Assembly (NCBI RefSeq): GCF_000235485.1
Contig: NZ_JH378879.1
Location: 17,042-81,041, forward strand
Length of the DNA: 64,000 nucleotides
Origin: Streptococcus sp. oral taxon 058 str. F0407
GTDB taxonomy: Bacteria > Bacillota > Bacilli > Lactobacillales > Streptococcaceae
Direction: 5' to 3'
Shown here in pieces: positions 37,384 through 47,490 of this stretch (positions are counted from its first letter, which is position 1; every line of letters begins with the position of its first letter). The notes under the pieces were generated by a model that searched no databases, was not told the origin of the DNA, and saw only the letters and a list, made by a program, of their open reading frames with translations. The translations under genes were made by a program, and so were the position numbers.

Positions 37384-37896
37384 ATGAAAAGTAAAGCACA
37401 ATTTCGAATTTTCACCATTCTTGATTTGGACAAGGAAGAAGAATATTTACATGAGATGCATTTGAAAGGTTGGAGGTATAGAACGAGTCGTTTTGGTTTT
37501 TTCTATTTTGACCAATGTCAACCGGACGATATCATCTACCGTATCTATGATTCTAGATTTCTTAAAAAGTATAAGCATGAACTGCAAGATTTTAGAAATA
37601 GAGATTGGGAACTGATAGAAGCAGGTTCTTGTTCAATTCTTCGTAAATCGTCTTCTGATTTACTTCCAGAGGATCAAGTCTATATGAGTAAGACTCTCAG
37701 GTGGGAAGTTATGCGGTATAGACTTCGTTCGTGTACAGCTGCTTTCTCGGGTGGTCTTGTTGTTTGTATGAGTTTGTTTCGAGAAGAACTGTCGCAATCT
37801 TTCTTCGTCATTTTTGCTCTATATGCCTTTATAATTTCTTATCTATTCTATGGTTTTTTCAGGCTTAGAAGGAAATATCGAGTAGATGGAAGGTAA
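37384..37896 (+). CDS. DUF2812 family membrane protein (paralog)
   Basis: The 170-residue protein has the same plan as its neighbour: LDKEEEYLHEMHLKGWRYR, FDQCQPDDIIYRIY, FRNRDWELIEAG, then two membrane helices near the C-terminus. The ribosome site GGAGGAAGG is strong. The two copies share the order of motifs but differ widely in sequence. It ends just upstream of the first CIRCE hairpin, which may end this transcript. Confidence 0.82.
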   Translation: MKSKAQFRIFTILDLDKEEEYLHEMHLKGWRYRTSRFGFFYFDQCQPDDIIYRIYDSRFLKKYKHELQDFRNRDWELIEAGSCSILRKSSSDLLPEDQVYMSKTLRWEVMRYRLRSCTAAFSGGLVVCMSLFREELSQSFFVIFALYAFIISYLFYGFFRLRRKYRVDGR

Positions 37897-37920
37897 GTTT
37901 CTAGGTCTTCAGACTGATTT

Positions 37921-37947
37921 TTAGCACTCTCGGCAAAAGAGTGCTAA
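37921..37947 (+). promoter_or_regulatory. CIRCE element 1 (perfect), also terminator-like
   Basis: TTAGCACTC-N9-GAGTGCTAA matches the HrcA operator exactly. It is followed by TTTTTTGAG, so the same inverted repeat can end the upstream padR operon transcript. Confidence 0.93.
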
Positions 37948-37964
37948 TTTTTTGAGTTTTTGTC

Positions 37965-37992
37965 TTGACATTCTCTTTCAAGGGTGTATAAT
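37965..37992 (+). promoter_or_regulatory. SigA promoter of hrcA-grpE-dnaK
   Basis: TTGACA (37965-37970), 16-nt spacer, TATAAT (37987-37992), flanked by the two CIRCE elements. Confidence 0.85.
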
Positions 37993-38003
37993 AGAATCAT
38001 GAG

Positions 38004-38030
38004 TTAGCACTTGAGTGCATCGAGTGCTAA
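38004..38030 (+). promoter_or_regulatory. CIRCE element 2
   Basis: TTAGCACTT-N9-GAGTGCTAA, one mismatch to the operator consensus, located just downstream of the predicted transcription start. Confidence 0.92.
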
Positions 38031-38056
38031 TCGATCGGACAGAGAGGAGTGATGAG

Positions 38057-39091
38057 ATGGTTACAGAGCGTCAGCAGGATATTTTAAATCTGATTATTGA
38101 CATCTTTACCAAAACACACGAACCTGTCGGATCCAAATCCTTGCAAGAGTCTATCAATTCTAGCAGTGCAACCATTCGTAATGATATGGCGGCTCTAGAA
38201 AAGCAAGGTTTGCTTGAAAAAGCTCATACTTCCAGTGGTCGGATGCCAAGTGTCGCTGGTTTTCAGTACTATGTGAAACACTCACTGGATTTTGACCGAC
38301 TGGCTGAAAATGAGGTATACGAAATCGTCAAAGCCTTTGATCAGGAATTTTTCAAATTGGAGGATATTTTGCAAGAGGCTGCTAATTTACTAACAGACCT
38401 GAGTGGCTGTACGGTAGTGGCTCTGGATGTTGAGCCAAGTAGACAGCGCCTGACGGCTTTCGATATTGTCGTTCTAGGGCAACATACAGCCTTGGCAGTA
38501 TTTACCCTAGACGAATCGCGAACGGTTACCAGTCAGTTTCTGATTCCAAGGAACTTCTTGCAGGAAGATTTGCTGAAACTGAAGAGCATCATTCAGGAAC
38601 GTTTCCTCGGTCACACCGTTCTGAATATTCACTACAAGATTCGGACGGAGATTCCGCAGATTATCCAGCGTTACTTTACAACAACGGACAATGTTATGGA
38701 TCTCTTTGAACACATTTTTAAGGAAATGTTCAATGAAAACATTGTAGTGGCGGGCAAGGTTAATCTCTTGAATTTTGCCAATCTAGCAGCTTATCAATTC
38801 TTTGACCAACCACAGAAAGTGGCTCTGGAAATTCGTGAAGGTCTGCATGAAAATCAAATGCAAAATGTCCGCGTTGCGGACAGTCAAGAGTCTTGTCTAG
38901 CTGCTCTAGCAGTGATTAGCAGTAAATTCCTCATCCCTTATCGTGGTTTTGGAATTCTGGCGATTATCGGTCCAGTCAATCTGGACTACCAGCAACTAAT
39001 CAACCAGGTCAATGTGGTCAATCGAGTCTTAACTATGAAACTCACAGATTTCTACCGCTATTTGAGTAGTAATCATTATGAGGTGAGTTGA
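38057..39091 (+). CDS. hrcA: heat-inducible transcription repressor HrcA
   Basis: I use ATG 38057, with AGAGAGGAG 7 nt upstream, giving 344 residues; an in-frame GTG at 38015 would lie inside CIRCE 2. The N-terminal winged helix ([55 protein letters not shown]) precedes the HrcA dimerisation domain. HrcA binds CIRCE and represses its own operon and groESL; chaperonin levels tune its activity. Confidence 0.98.
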   Translation: MVTERQQDILNLIIDIFTKTHEPVGSKSLQESINSSSATIRNDMAALEKQGLLEKAHTSSGRMPSVAGFQYYVKHSLDFDRLAENEVYEIVKAFDQEFFKLEDILQEAANLLTDLSGCTVVALDVEPSRQRLTAFDIVVLGQHTALAVFTLDESRTVTSQFLIPRNFLQEDLLKLKSIIQERFLGHTVLNIHYKIRTEIPQIIQRYFTTTDNVMDLFEHIFKEMFNENIVVAGKVNLLNFANLAAYQFFDQPQKVALEIREGLHENQMQNVRVADSQESCLAALAVISSKFLIPYRGFGILAIIGPVNLDYQQLINQVNVVNRVLTMKLTDFYRYLSSNHYEVS

Positions 39092-39129
39092 ACATGAAAT
39101 TACATAAATTCCTAAAAAGGAGGCGAAAA

Positions 39130-39654
39130 ATGTCTGAGGAAATAAAAAACGAAGAAGTAAAAGAAGAGGAAGTTGTGGAAGCTACTGAAGAAGCTGTAGA
39201 AACTACTCCTGAGAAAACAGAGTTAGAACTAGCCAATGAACGTGCGGACGAGTTCGAAAATAAATATCTTCGCGCTCATGCAGAAATGCAAAATATCCAA
39301 CGTCGTGCCAATGAGGAGCGTCAAAACTTGCAACGCTATCGTAGTCAAGATTTGGCAAAAGCAATCTTACCATCGCTCGACAACCTAGAACGTGCACTAG
39401 CAGTTGAAGGTTTGACAGATGATGTGAAGAAGGGCTTGGAAATGGTGCAAGAAAGCTTGATTCACGCTTTGAAAGAAGAAGGAATCGAAGAAATCGCAGC
39501 TGACGGAGCATTTGATCATAACTACCACATGGCTATCCAAACTCTCCCAGCAGACGAAGAACATCCGGCAGATACCATCGCCCAAGTCTTCCAAAAAGGC
39601 TATAAACTCCATGACCGCATCCTACGTCCGGCAATGGTAGTAGTGTATAACTAG
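39130..39654 (+). CDS. grpE: nucleotide exchange factor GrpE
   Basis: ATG 39130 follows AAAGGAGG and gives 174 residues; an upstream in-frame start at 39088 overlaps hrcA and is unlikely. An acidic N-terminal tail is followed by a long helix ([35 protein letters not shown]) and the beta-domain ending [14 protein letters not shown]. GrpE releases ADP from DnaK. Confidence 0.98.
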   Translation: MSEEIKNEEVKEEEVVEATEEAVETTPEKTELELANERADEFENKYLRAHAEMQNIQRRANEERQNLQRYRSQDLAKAILPSLDNLERALAVEGLTDDVKKGLEMVQESLIHALKEEGIEEIAADGAFDHNYHMAIQTLPADEEHPADTIAQVFQKGYKLHDRILRPAMVVVYN

Positions 39655-39755
39655 GCTAGAAAACTTGAAAAATCTTGTCCGAAACGACAATAAACTATGA
39701 AGAAAGATAAACAATGGTTCAGCTTTAGCAATAGTGAGCGAAGTGAACCAAAGGC

Positions 39756-39869
39756 GATACTCTTCGCCGTGGTGCTATTTACGCAAACTTTGAGACCTTA
39801 GGCTCAAAGTTTAGTCAAAGAGATTGACGAAGTCAAGCTATGACGGCGCCGCCACCTAAGAAGAGTATC
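39756..39869. repeat. MITE-like element between grpE and dnaK
   Basis: The 10-bp terminal inverted repeats are GATACTCTTC (39756-39765) and GAAGAGTATC (39860-39869). The centre holds a 10-bp perfect hairpin AAACTTTGAG/CTCAAAGTTT with loop ACCTTAGG (39785-39812), plus TTGAC-GAA-GTCAA. There is no coding capacity. Just outside, TGGTTCA/TGAACCA (39714-39750) pairs too. A related central hairpin occurs at 54136-54161. I cannot assign it to a named family. Confidence 0.55.
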
Positions 39870-39895
39870 AAAAAGAAAAATAGAAAATTAACTAA

Positions 39896-41734
<1,839 letters not shown>

Positions 41735-41751
41735 GAATTTGAGGTATTGAT

Positions 41752-41994
41752 ATGAATGATAGAATTGAATTGGAACTCATCTCTGATGAAACTCATGAAA
41801 ATGGTACATATGATGAAAGAGTGAGGACTTATAAATGCCCTTGTGGTCAAGGAACTGTTGTCTGGTCTAAAGAACGTCCGAATGGTAGTGGTTACGGTTA
41901 TGAAGCAACCTTTTCAGATGCATTTTGCTATTGTGACAATTGTGAAGATAAATATGATGTTAGTAAATGGAAAGGCTATGCGATTCCGTTATAA
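41752..41994 (+). CDS. small conserved four-Cys protein between dnaK and dnaJ
   Basis: The 80-residue cytoplasmic protein has Cys in KCPCGQGTV and FCYCDNCEDKYD, a possible zinc knuckle. I do not recognise a family beyond its conserved place between dnaK and dnaJ in related streptococci, as I recall it. It is 17 nt after dnaK and followed by a terminator, so it is likely read with dnaK. Confidence 0.75.
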   Translation: MNDRIELELISDETHENGTYDERVRTYKCPCGQGTVVWSKERPNGSGYGYEATFSDAFCYCDNCEDKYDVSKWKGYAIPL

Positions 41995-42013
41995 ATCATA
42001 AAGTATAGAAATC

Positions 42014-42041
42014 CAGAGGTTGCAACCCAGCCTCTGTTTTT
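42014..42041 (+). terminator. terminator after the dnaK unit
   Basis: CAGAGG-N11-CCTCTG followed by TTTTTC. Confidence 0.75.
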
Positions 42042-42064
42042 CGATAAAATAGAGGATGTTGCGT

Positions 42065-42697
42065 ATGAAAAAAGTACTTTGTATCATTTATACTAATTTT
42101 TCTCTTTATGAGATAACCACTTTAACGAGTACTTTAGCTCTGTCTTTTGATATCACGATTGATTATGTAGCTTCTGAGAATTCGATGGTGGTCTCTGAGG
42201 ATGGTTTGCCTTGTCAACCGACGAAAACATTGGATCAGATCCGTATAGAAGATTATTCTTGTGTGATTTTGCCAGGAATGGTAAATATAGGTCCTGCTCT
42301 ACAAGATGAGAAATTGATCTCGTTTTTGAAAAGTCTTAATGAGCAAGATATCCTAATTACAGCCATTTCTTCAGCGCCCCTTTTATTGGCGAAAGCAGGC
42401 TTGTTGAAGGACACGAAATTTACAGGTGGAATTTGGCAAAACTTCTTTGACTATTTTGAATTTCTTCCACGTGAGAATTTCCAACCGAAAATTCTTGTCC
42501 AAGATAAACAAATCATTACGGCTATCGGTTTTGCACATCAAGAGTTTGCAAGAAAAGTGATTTTCGGTTTAGGGTTGGCAGAGAATACGGACAACTATTT
42601 TAAAGAACAGAACGAGTATGCTGAAGAGGATTTGATATTTACTCTATCAGATGAAGAGTTTGATCAAGTGAAGCAGAGTATAGAAAACAGCTTCTAA
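42065..42697 (+). CDS. DJ-1/PfpI family protein
   Basis: ATG 42065 follows AGAGGA at 8 nt and gives 210 residues. The protein fits the class I glutamine-amidotransferase-like fold: VLCIIYTNFSLYEITTLTST, then SCVILPGMVNIGPAL. The nucleophile elbow AISSAPLLLAKAGLL has Ser where DJ-1 proteins have Cys (AxCxxP), so glyoxalase/protease chemistry is doubtful. It may be a binding or sensor protein. It sits between dnaK and dnaJ but after a terminator, so it needs its own promoter. Confidence 0.75.
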   Translation: MKKVLCIIYTNFSLYEITTLTSTLALSFDITIDYVASENSMVVSEDGLPCQPTKTLDQIRIEDYSCVILPGMVNIGPALQDEKLISFLKSLNEQDILITAISSAPLLLAKAGLLKDTKFTGGIWQNFFDYFEFLPRENFQPKILVQDKQIITAIGFAHQEFARKVIFGLGLAENTDNYFKEQNEYAEEDLIFTLSDEEFDQVKQSIENSF

Positions 42698-42716
42698 AGA
42701 TTTACATAAAAATTAT

Positions 42717-42737
42717 AGAAAGGAACAAGGGTGTTCG
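42717..42737 (+). repeat. direct repeat unit A upstream of dnaJ
   Basis: AGAAAGGAACAAGGGTGTTC plus G, repeated at 42831-42851, each followed by an ATTGAACTCGAGC stretch. The repeat distance is 114 bp, with a shorter AGAAAGGAATTGAAC partial copy between (about 42780). Confidence 0.7.
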
Positions 42738-42830
42738 AGAAATTGAACTCGAGCTCTGAGCTTTCTTACTCAATATAAAAGAAAGGAATTGAACCCGACT
42801 TAAATCGTGGTTTCGTTCCACAATATTAAC

Positions 42831-42851
42831 AGAAAGGAACAAGGGTGTTCG
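42831..42851 (+). repeat. direct repeat unit B upstream of dnaJ
   Basis: This is an exact copy of the 21-bp unit at 42717-42737, again followed by AATTGAACTCGAGC. The remaining gap to dnaJ holds a hairpin AAGAAAT/ATTTCTT (about 42897-42914) without a T-run. I see no ORF in 42698-42962. Confidence 0.7.
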
Positions 42852-42962
42852 TAATTGAACTCGAGCGGAAAGCTTGGAAATTAGATAAACCTCCTAAGAA
42901 ATCAGGATTTCTTGTCGGTTTCCTAAATTTCAGTCGCTTTCTGTTCGCTCTTAGTATCTTGT

Positions 42963-44099
42963 ATGAACAATACTGAATTTTATGATCGTCTGGGGGTGTC
43001 AAAAAACGCTTCGGCAGACGAGATCAAAAAGGCTTATCGTAAGCTTTCAAAAAAATATCACCCAGATATCAACAAGGAGCCTGGCGCTGAGGAAAAATAC
43101 AAGGAAGTTCAAGAAGCCTATGAGACTTTGAGTGACGACCAAAAACGTGCAGCCTACGACCAATATGGTGCTGCGGGTGCCAACGGTGGCTTTGGTGGTG
43201 CTGGTGGTTTCGGTGGCTTTGACGGAGCAAGTGGCTTCGGTGGTTTTGAGGATATCTTCTCAAGTTTCTTTGGCGGAGGTGGAGCTTCGCGCAATCCAAA
43301 CGCTCCTCGTCAAGGGGATGACCTCCAGTACCGTGTGAATTTGACTTTTGAAGAAGCCATCTTCGGAACGGAAAAAGAAGTGAAATACAGTCGTGAAGCA
43401 AGCTGTCGTACATGTAACGGATCTGGTGCTAAGCCAGGAACAAGTCCAGTCACTTGTGGACGCTGTCATGGTGCTGGTGTCATTAACGTCGATACGCAGA
43501 CTCCTCTTGGTATGATGCGTCGCCAAGTAACCTGTGATGTCTGTCATGGTCGCGGAAAAGAAATTAAAGACCCATGTACTACATGTCATGGAACAGGTCA
43601 TGAAAAACAAGCTCATAGCGTACATGTAAAAATCCCTGCTGGTGTGGAAACTGGCCAACAAATCCGCCTAGCTGGTCAAGGTGAAGCAGGCTTTAACGGT
43701 GGACCTTATGGGGACTTGTACGTGGTGGTTTCAGTTGAAGCCAGTGATAAATTTGAACGTGAAGGAACAACCATTTTCTACAAGCTGAACCTTAATATTG
43801 TTCAAGTAGCTCTAGGAGATACTGTGGAAATTCCAACCGTGCATGGCGCTGTCGAATTGGTTATCCCAGAGGGAACTCAGACTGGCAAGAAATTCCGTCT
43901 ACGTGGCAAGGGAGCACCAAGCCTTCGTGGTGGTGCCGTTGGTGACCAATACGTTACCGTTAATGTCGTGACTCCGACAGGTTTGAACGACCGCCAAAAA
44001 GCTGCGCTTAAAGAATTCGCAGCTGCAGGTGACTTGAAAGTCAATCCAAAGAAAAAGGGCTTCTTTGACCATATTAAAGATGCCTTTGAAGGAGAATAA
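42963..44099 (+). CDS. dnaJ: co-chaperone DnaJ (Hsp40)
   Basis: The 378-residue type I DnaJ has a J domain with YHPDINK (about 33-39), a Gly/Phe-rich linker (about 75-105), four CxxCxGxG zinc modules ([32 protein letters not shown]) and C-terminal beta domains. It stimulates DnaK ATPase. There is no recognisable Shine-Dalgarno before ATG 42963 (GTATCTTGT precedes it), which is unusual for this genome. It is separated from dnaK by two genes. Confidence 0.98.
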   Translation: MNNTEFYDRLGVSKNASADEIKKAYRKLSKKYHPDINKEPGAEEKYKEVQEAYETLSDDQKRAAYDQYGAAGANGGFGGAGGFGGFDGASGFGGFEDIFSSFFGGGGASRNPNAPRQGDDLQYRVNLTFEEAIFGTEKEVKYSREASCRTCNGSGAKPGTSPVTCGRCHGAGVINVDTQTPLGMMRRQVTCDVCHGRGKEIKDPCTTCHGTGHEKQAHSVHVKIPAGVETGQQIRLAGQGEAGFNGGPYGDLYVVVSVEASDKFEREGTTIFYKLNLNIVQVALGDTVEIPTVHGAVELVIPEGTQTGKKFRLRGKGAPSLRGGAVGDQYVTVNVVTPTGLNDRQKAALKEFAAAGDLKVNPKKKGFFDHIKDAFEGE

Positions 44100-44102
44100 A
44101 GT

Positions 44103-44128
44103 AAAAAGAGCCGATGGGCTCTTTTTTT
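44103..44128 (+). terminator. terminator after dnaJ
   Basis: AAAAAGAGCC-GATG-GGCTCTTTTTTT. Confidence 0.92.
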
Positions 44129-44176
44129 GCTATCTTTGAAAATTTAGCGTCGAAAAATCATTTTCCAGTTAGTTTA

Positions 44177-44836
44177 CTATTTATACTTTTGAGTGAGCAA
44201 GCCAGCCTCATCCATCTCCCGGATGAGTTGCTTGATTTCCGCTTCTTTGCCAGGCTTAACGGTGATGGTATCAATGTGGTTGATTGCCGAATTATCCTGA
44301 ATATCCACCAAAGTCAAAGCTTTTTCATAGAATACAATCCCCTTTTTTAGACTTTCCTGATCATTCCAAAAGAGAATTGAGTAATTGGGATTAAATTTCT
44401 TTCTGATTTCTTGGAGATACTTCTCGCTTTCTTTCTCTAAAAACTGCAATAAACCATGATTGAACAAGTTATCCCCTACTTTATAGTAGGAAATCTCTCC
44501 TGTCTGGAGGACATAGACTTCGAGTCGGTTTTTGGTGAGTTTTGGACTTTCTTTTAGGACGGGGTGGCTATTGATGACCTCATCTGAGAAAGTAACATAA
44601 AAATGTAAGCCTCCACCCTCGAATTGATACCTTCCATTTGATTCTACTTTCTCAGGAGGCATGTCAAGAGAGATAAAGATTTGTTTTAAGTCGTCATTCC
44701 CTTTTTGGATGTCACTCGGTGAGGCCTTGAAAAGATTCATAAGTAGTAGAAATGCCAGGGCTGCAAGCAGGCAGAGGCAGCCACAAGGGATCGCGATGAC
44801 CTTAGCTAGAACTTTTAAAAACTGTTTCACTTTCAT
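44177..44836 (-). CDS. membrane-anchored protein of unknown function
   Basis: The 219-residue protein has one N-terminal hydrophobic segment (about 10-35) with two Cys (PCGCLCLLAALAF). It is not a clean lipobox, so a membrane anchor is more likely than a lipoprotein. The rest is soluble alpha/beta and should lie outside the membrane, with QFEGGGLHFYVTFSDEVINS and TITVKPGKEAEIKQLIREMD. I do not recognise a family. It is convergent with dnaJ and reads in the same direction as the two following minus-strand genes. Confidence 0.75.
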   Translation of the reverse strand: MKVKQFLKVLAKVIAIPCGCLCLLAALAFLLLMNLFKASPSDIQKGNDDLKQIFISLDMPPEKVESNGRYQFEGGGLHFYVTFSDEVINSHPVLKESPKLTKNRLEVYVLQTGEISYYKVGDNLFNHGLLQFLEKESEKYLQEIRKKFNPNYSILFWNDQESLKKGIVFYEKALTLVDIQDNSAINHIDTITVKPGKEAEIKQLIREMDEAGLLTQKYK

Positions 44837-44899
44837 TCCCTCCCTTTTCTGTTCAAACCTAGTATCCCAAAAAGAGTTTAAGGAAAGTTGGAGATTCTC

Positions 44900-45178
44900 T
44901 TATCCTTGTTTTTCTTCTTGGAGGACTGCCATTCTGGTTTGGAAATCCTTTTCCAAGACTTTGAACTTGTAGGTCAAATCTTTTTGATATTCCTTGATAA
45001 GGGCTTTTTGTTGGTCGATGATTTGCAGGCTGTTTTGAATGACATCCAAATCCTCCTTCATAGCTTCGACACGGTCGCTAGTATCCATCAACTCCTCTGT
45101 GATGGCTTGGCGATTTTTTATGACAAAATAACTTCCAGCTGCAGCTCCTGCGAATAGCAATAGATTTGATAGTTTCAT
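44900..45178 (-). CDS. YtxH-like small anchored coiled-coil protein
   Basis: The 92-residue protein has an N-terminal membrane helix (LLLFAGAAAGSYFVIKNRQ) and then a coiled coil of about 60 residues. It resembles YtxH/DUF948-like proteins often misnamed chemotaxis proteins. It lies 9 nt after the HIT gene stop in the same direction, so the two form an operon. Confidence 0.8.
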   Translation of the reverse strand: MKLSNLLLFAGAAAGSYFVIKNRQAITEELMDTSDRVEAMKEDLDVIQNSLQIIDQQKALIKEYQKDLTYKFKVLEKDFQTRMAVLQEEKQG

Positions 45179-45187
45179 GGCAACTCC

Positions 45188-45598
45188 TTAAGCGTTTCTA
45201 ATAGTTTCAGCGACTTGGGCAAGTTTGTCAAAGTCAGGTTCGTGGGCAATAAAGTCAATCTTGAGGTCATCTTCTGCACCGTAGCGAGGTACGAGGTGCA
45301 CATGGGTATGAAAGACAGTTTGACCAGCGACTTCCTCACAGTTGGCAATGATATTCATGCCAGCAGCCTTGGTAGCCTTCATAACTTTTTGAGCCACTGT
45401 TGGCACTTGGGCAAAGAGTTGGCTAGCGCTCGCAGCATCCATCTCCAAAAGATTGCGGTAGTGCTCTTTTGGTACGACCAAGGTGTGTCCAGGCGTTACT
45501 TGAGAGATATCAAGAAAGGCAAGAACCTGCTCATCCTCGTATACTTTTGAAGCAGGAATCTCCCCTGCGATGATCTTACAAAAAATGCAATCTGACAT
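45188..45598 (-). CDS. HIT family nucleotide hydrolase
   Basis: ATG 45598 follows AGAGGTGG; a GTG 9 nt earlier overlaps the site and is rejected. The 136-residue protein has the histidine triad HTHVHL (GQTVFHTHVHLVPRY) and the N-terminal zinc/phosphate motif CIFCKI. HIT proteins act on AMP-linked substrates such as dinucleoside polyphosphates or adenosine phosphoramidates. It is divergent from ecsA, as is usual in Firmicutes. Confidence 0.95.
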   Translation of the reverse strand: MSDCIFCKIIAGEIPASKVYEDEQVLAFLDISQVTPGHTLVVPKEHYRNLLEMDAASASQLFAQVPTVAQKVMKATKAAGMNIIANCEEVAGQTVFHTHVHLVPRYGAEDDLKIDFIAHEPDFDKLAQVAETIRNA

Positions 45599-45629
45599 AA
45601 AATCCACCTCTACTGTATTGAATTTTGAT

Positions 45630-45649
45630 ATAATATAGCTACATTATAC
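45630..45649. promoter_or_regulatory. overlapping divergent promoters of the HIT gene and ecsA
   Basis: Plus strand: TGATATAAT (-10 at 45630-45635) for ecsA. Minus strand: TGGTATAAT (-10 at 45644-45649) for the HIT gene. The two -10 boxes are 8 nt apart, so polymerase binding should be mutually exclusive. Confidence 0.65.
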
Positions 45650-45665
45650 CAGATTTGGAGAAAAT

Positions 45666-46397
45666 ATGTTAGAAATTAAAAACCTGACAGGAGGCTATGT
45701 TCATGTCCCTGTCTTGAAAGATGTGTCCTTTACAGTTGAAAGTGGGCAGTTGGTCGGGTTGATTGGTCTCAACGGTGCTGGGAAATCAACGACAATCAAT
45801 GAGATTATCGGTCTGTTGACACCTTACAGTGGGGAAATCAAGATTAATGGTCTCACCTTGCGAGAAGATGCGACTAGCTACCGCAAGCAGATTGGCTACA
45901 TCCCAGAGACGCCTAGCTTGTATGAAGAACTGACCCTCAGGGAGCATATCGAGACGGTTGCCATGGCTTATGGTATTGAGCAAAATATAGCTTTTGAGCG
46001 AGTAGAACCTTTGTTAAAGATGTTTCGTCTGGATCAAAAATTAGACTGGTTTCCTGTTCATTTCTCCAAAGGGATGAAGCAGAAGGTCATGATTATCTGT
46101 GCCTTTGTGGTAGATCCTAGCCTCTTTATCGTGGATGAGCCTTTCCTTGGGCTCGATCCGCTGGCTATTTCTGACTTGATTCAGCTTTTGGAAGTAGAAA
46201 AGCAAAAAGGCAAGTCCATTCTCATGAGTACCCACGTGCTGGACTCTGCGGAAAAAATGTGTGACGCCTTTGTTATCCTCCACAAGGGAGAAGTTCGGGC
46301 TCAGGGGAACCTCCAGCAACTCCGCGAGGCCTTTGACATGCCCGAGGCTAGCTTGAACGACATTTACTTGGCTCTAACCAAAGAGGAGGGCCTATGA
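45666..46397 (+). CDS. ecsA: ABC transporter ATP-binding protein EcsA
   Basis: The 243-residue ABC ATPase has Walker A GLNGAGKST (about 36-44), Q-loop near IGYIPETPSLYEELT, signature FSKGMKQKV (about 135), Walker B LFIVDEPFLGLDP and H-loop STHV. Order and EcsB neighbour identify it as EcsA, an exporter linked to protein secretion and regulated intramembrane proteolysis of peptides in Bacillus. It overlaps ecsB by 4 nt. Confidence 0.95.
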   Translation: MLEIKNLTGGYVHVPVLKDVSFTVESGQLVGLIGLNGAGKSTTINEIIGLLTPYSGEIKINGLTLREDATSYRKQIGYIPETPSLYEELTLREHIETVAMAYGIEQNIAFERVEPLLKMFRLDQKLDWFPVHFSKGMKQKVMIICAFVVDPSLFIVDEPFLGLDPLAISDLIQLLEVEKQKGKSILMSTHVLDSAEKMCDAFVILHKGEVRAQGNLQQLREAFDMPEASLNDIYLALTKEEGL

Positions 46398-47443
46398 AAG
46401 ACTTGTTTCTAAAGCGAAAGCAGGCTTTTCGTAAGGAGTGTGTCGGTTATCTGCGCTATGTTCTCAATGACCACTTTGTCTTGTTCCTGCTGGTTCTCAT
46501 CGGTTTTCTAGCCTATCAGTACAGTCAACTCTTGCAAGATTTCCCTGAAAATCATTGGCCCATCCTCTTGTGTTTGGGAATTGTATCTGCCTTGCTTTTG
46601 GCTTGGGGAGGAATCGCGACCTACATAGCAGCACCTGACAAGCTATTTCTTTTAGTCAGTGAAGAGGAGGTCAAGTTGTACCTCAAAGGGCAGACGTCTC
46701 GTTCATTGGTTTTCTGGACAATTGTTCAAACCCTCTTTTTACTCTTGTTTGCGCCTTTGTTTTTAGCCATGGGCTATGGCTTGTCAGTCTTTCTCGTCTA
46801 TGTGCTTTTATTGGGGATTGGGAAATACCTCCTCTTTCGCCACAAAGCCAGCAAATTTTTCACTGAAACTGGGCTGGACTGGGACTATGTCATTGCCCAA
46901 GAAAGCAAGCGCAAGCAAGTCTTGCTTCGTTTCTTTGCTCTCTTTACTCAGGTCAAGGGCGTTTCAAACAGTGTCAAGCGTCGCGCTTATCTGGATTTCA
47001 TCCTAAAGACTGTTCAAAAGGTGCCAGGGAAGATCTGGCAAAACCTCTATCTTCGCTCTTATCTGCGAAATGGAGACCTCTTTGCCCTCAGTCTCCGCCT
47101 CTTACTCCTATCCTTGTTAGCTGAGATCTTTATCGAGCAGTCTTGGATTGCGACGGCAGTGGTGGTTTTGTTTAACTATCTCTTGCTCTTTCAGTTATTT
47201 GCCCTCTATCATGCCTTTGATTACCAATACTTGACCCAGCTCTTTCCTTTAGAAAAGGGTGAAAAAGAGAAGGGCTTGAAACAGATTGTGTTCGGTGTGG
47301 GAAGTGTAGTTCTTTTGTTGGAATTGCTGGCCGGAGTAGTAGTTTTTCAAGAAAAAATAGCCTTGTTGGTTCTTGTAGGAGCAAGTCTCTTCCTACAATT
47401 GTTTTATTTACCTTACCAAGTGAAAAGATTGGTTGACGAATAG
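46394..47443 (+). CDS. ecsB: ABC transporter permease EcsB
   Basis: The 349-residue protein has about eight membrane helices in pairs (about 30-75, 105-150, 230-290, 300-345) with a basic loop (ESKRKQVLLRFFALFTQVKG) between. This matches EcsB, the permease partner of EcsA. The upstream 4-nt overlap supports a complex. There is no EcsC beside it. An EcsC-family protein lies 11 kb away at 58036-59160, but that is probably a coincidence of domain naming. Confidence 0.92.
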   Translation: MKDLFLKRKQAFRKECVGYLRYVLNDHFVLFLLVLIGFLAYQYSQLLQDFPENHWPILLCLGIVSALLLAWGGIATYIAAPDKLFLLVSEEEVKLYLKGQTSRSLVFWTIVQTLFLLLFAPLFLAMGYGLSVFLVYVLLLGIGKYLLFRHKASKFFTETGLDWDYVIAQESKRKQVLLRFFALFTQVKGVSNSVKRRAYLDFILKTVQKVPGKIWQNLYLRSYLRNGDLFALSLRLLLLSLLAEIFIEQSWIATAVVVLFNYLLLFQLFALYHAFDYQYLTQLFPLEKGEKEKGLKQIVFGVGSVVLLLELLAGVVVFQEKIALLVLVGASLFLQLFYLPYQVKRLVDE

Positions 47444-47490
47444 ACCAAAAACTAGTAGAATAGTAAGGAAACTTTATACGGAGGAAAGAA

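Noticed and set aside
39756-39869. Assignment of the grpE-dnaK element to BOX or RUP
   Set aside because: The left end resembles the ATACTCTTCG of BOX, but the boxA core (CAGCGTCGCC) and boxC are absent, and I cannot verify RUP ends without a database.
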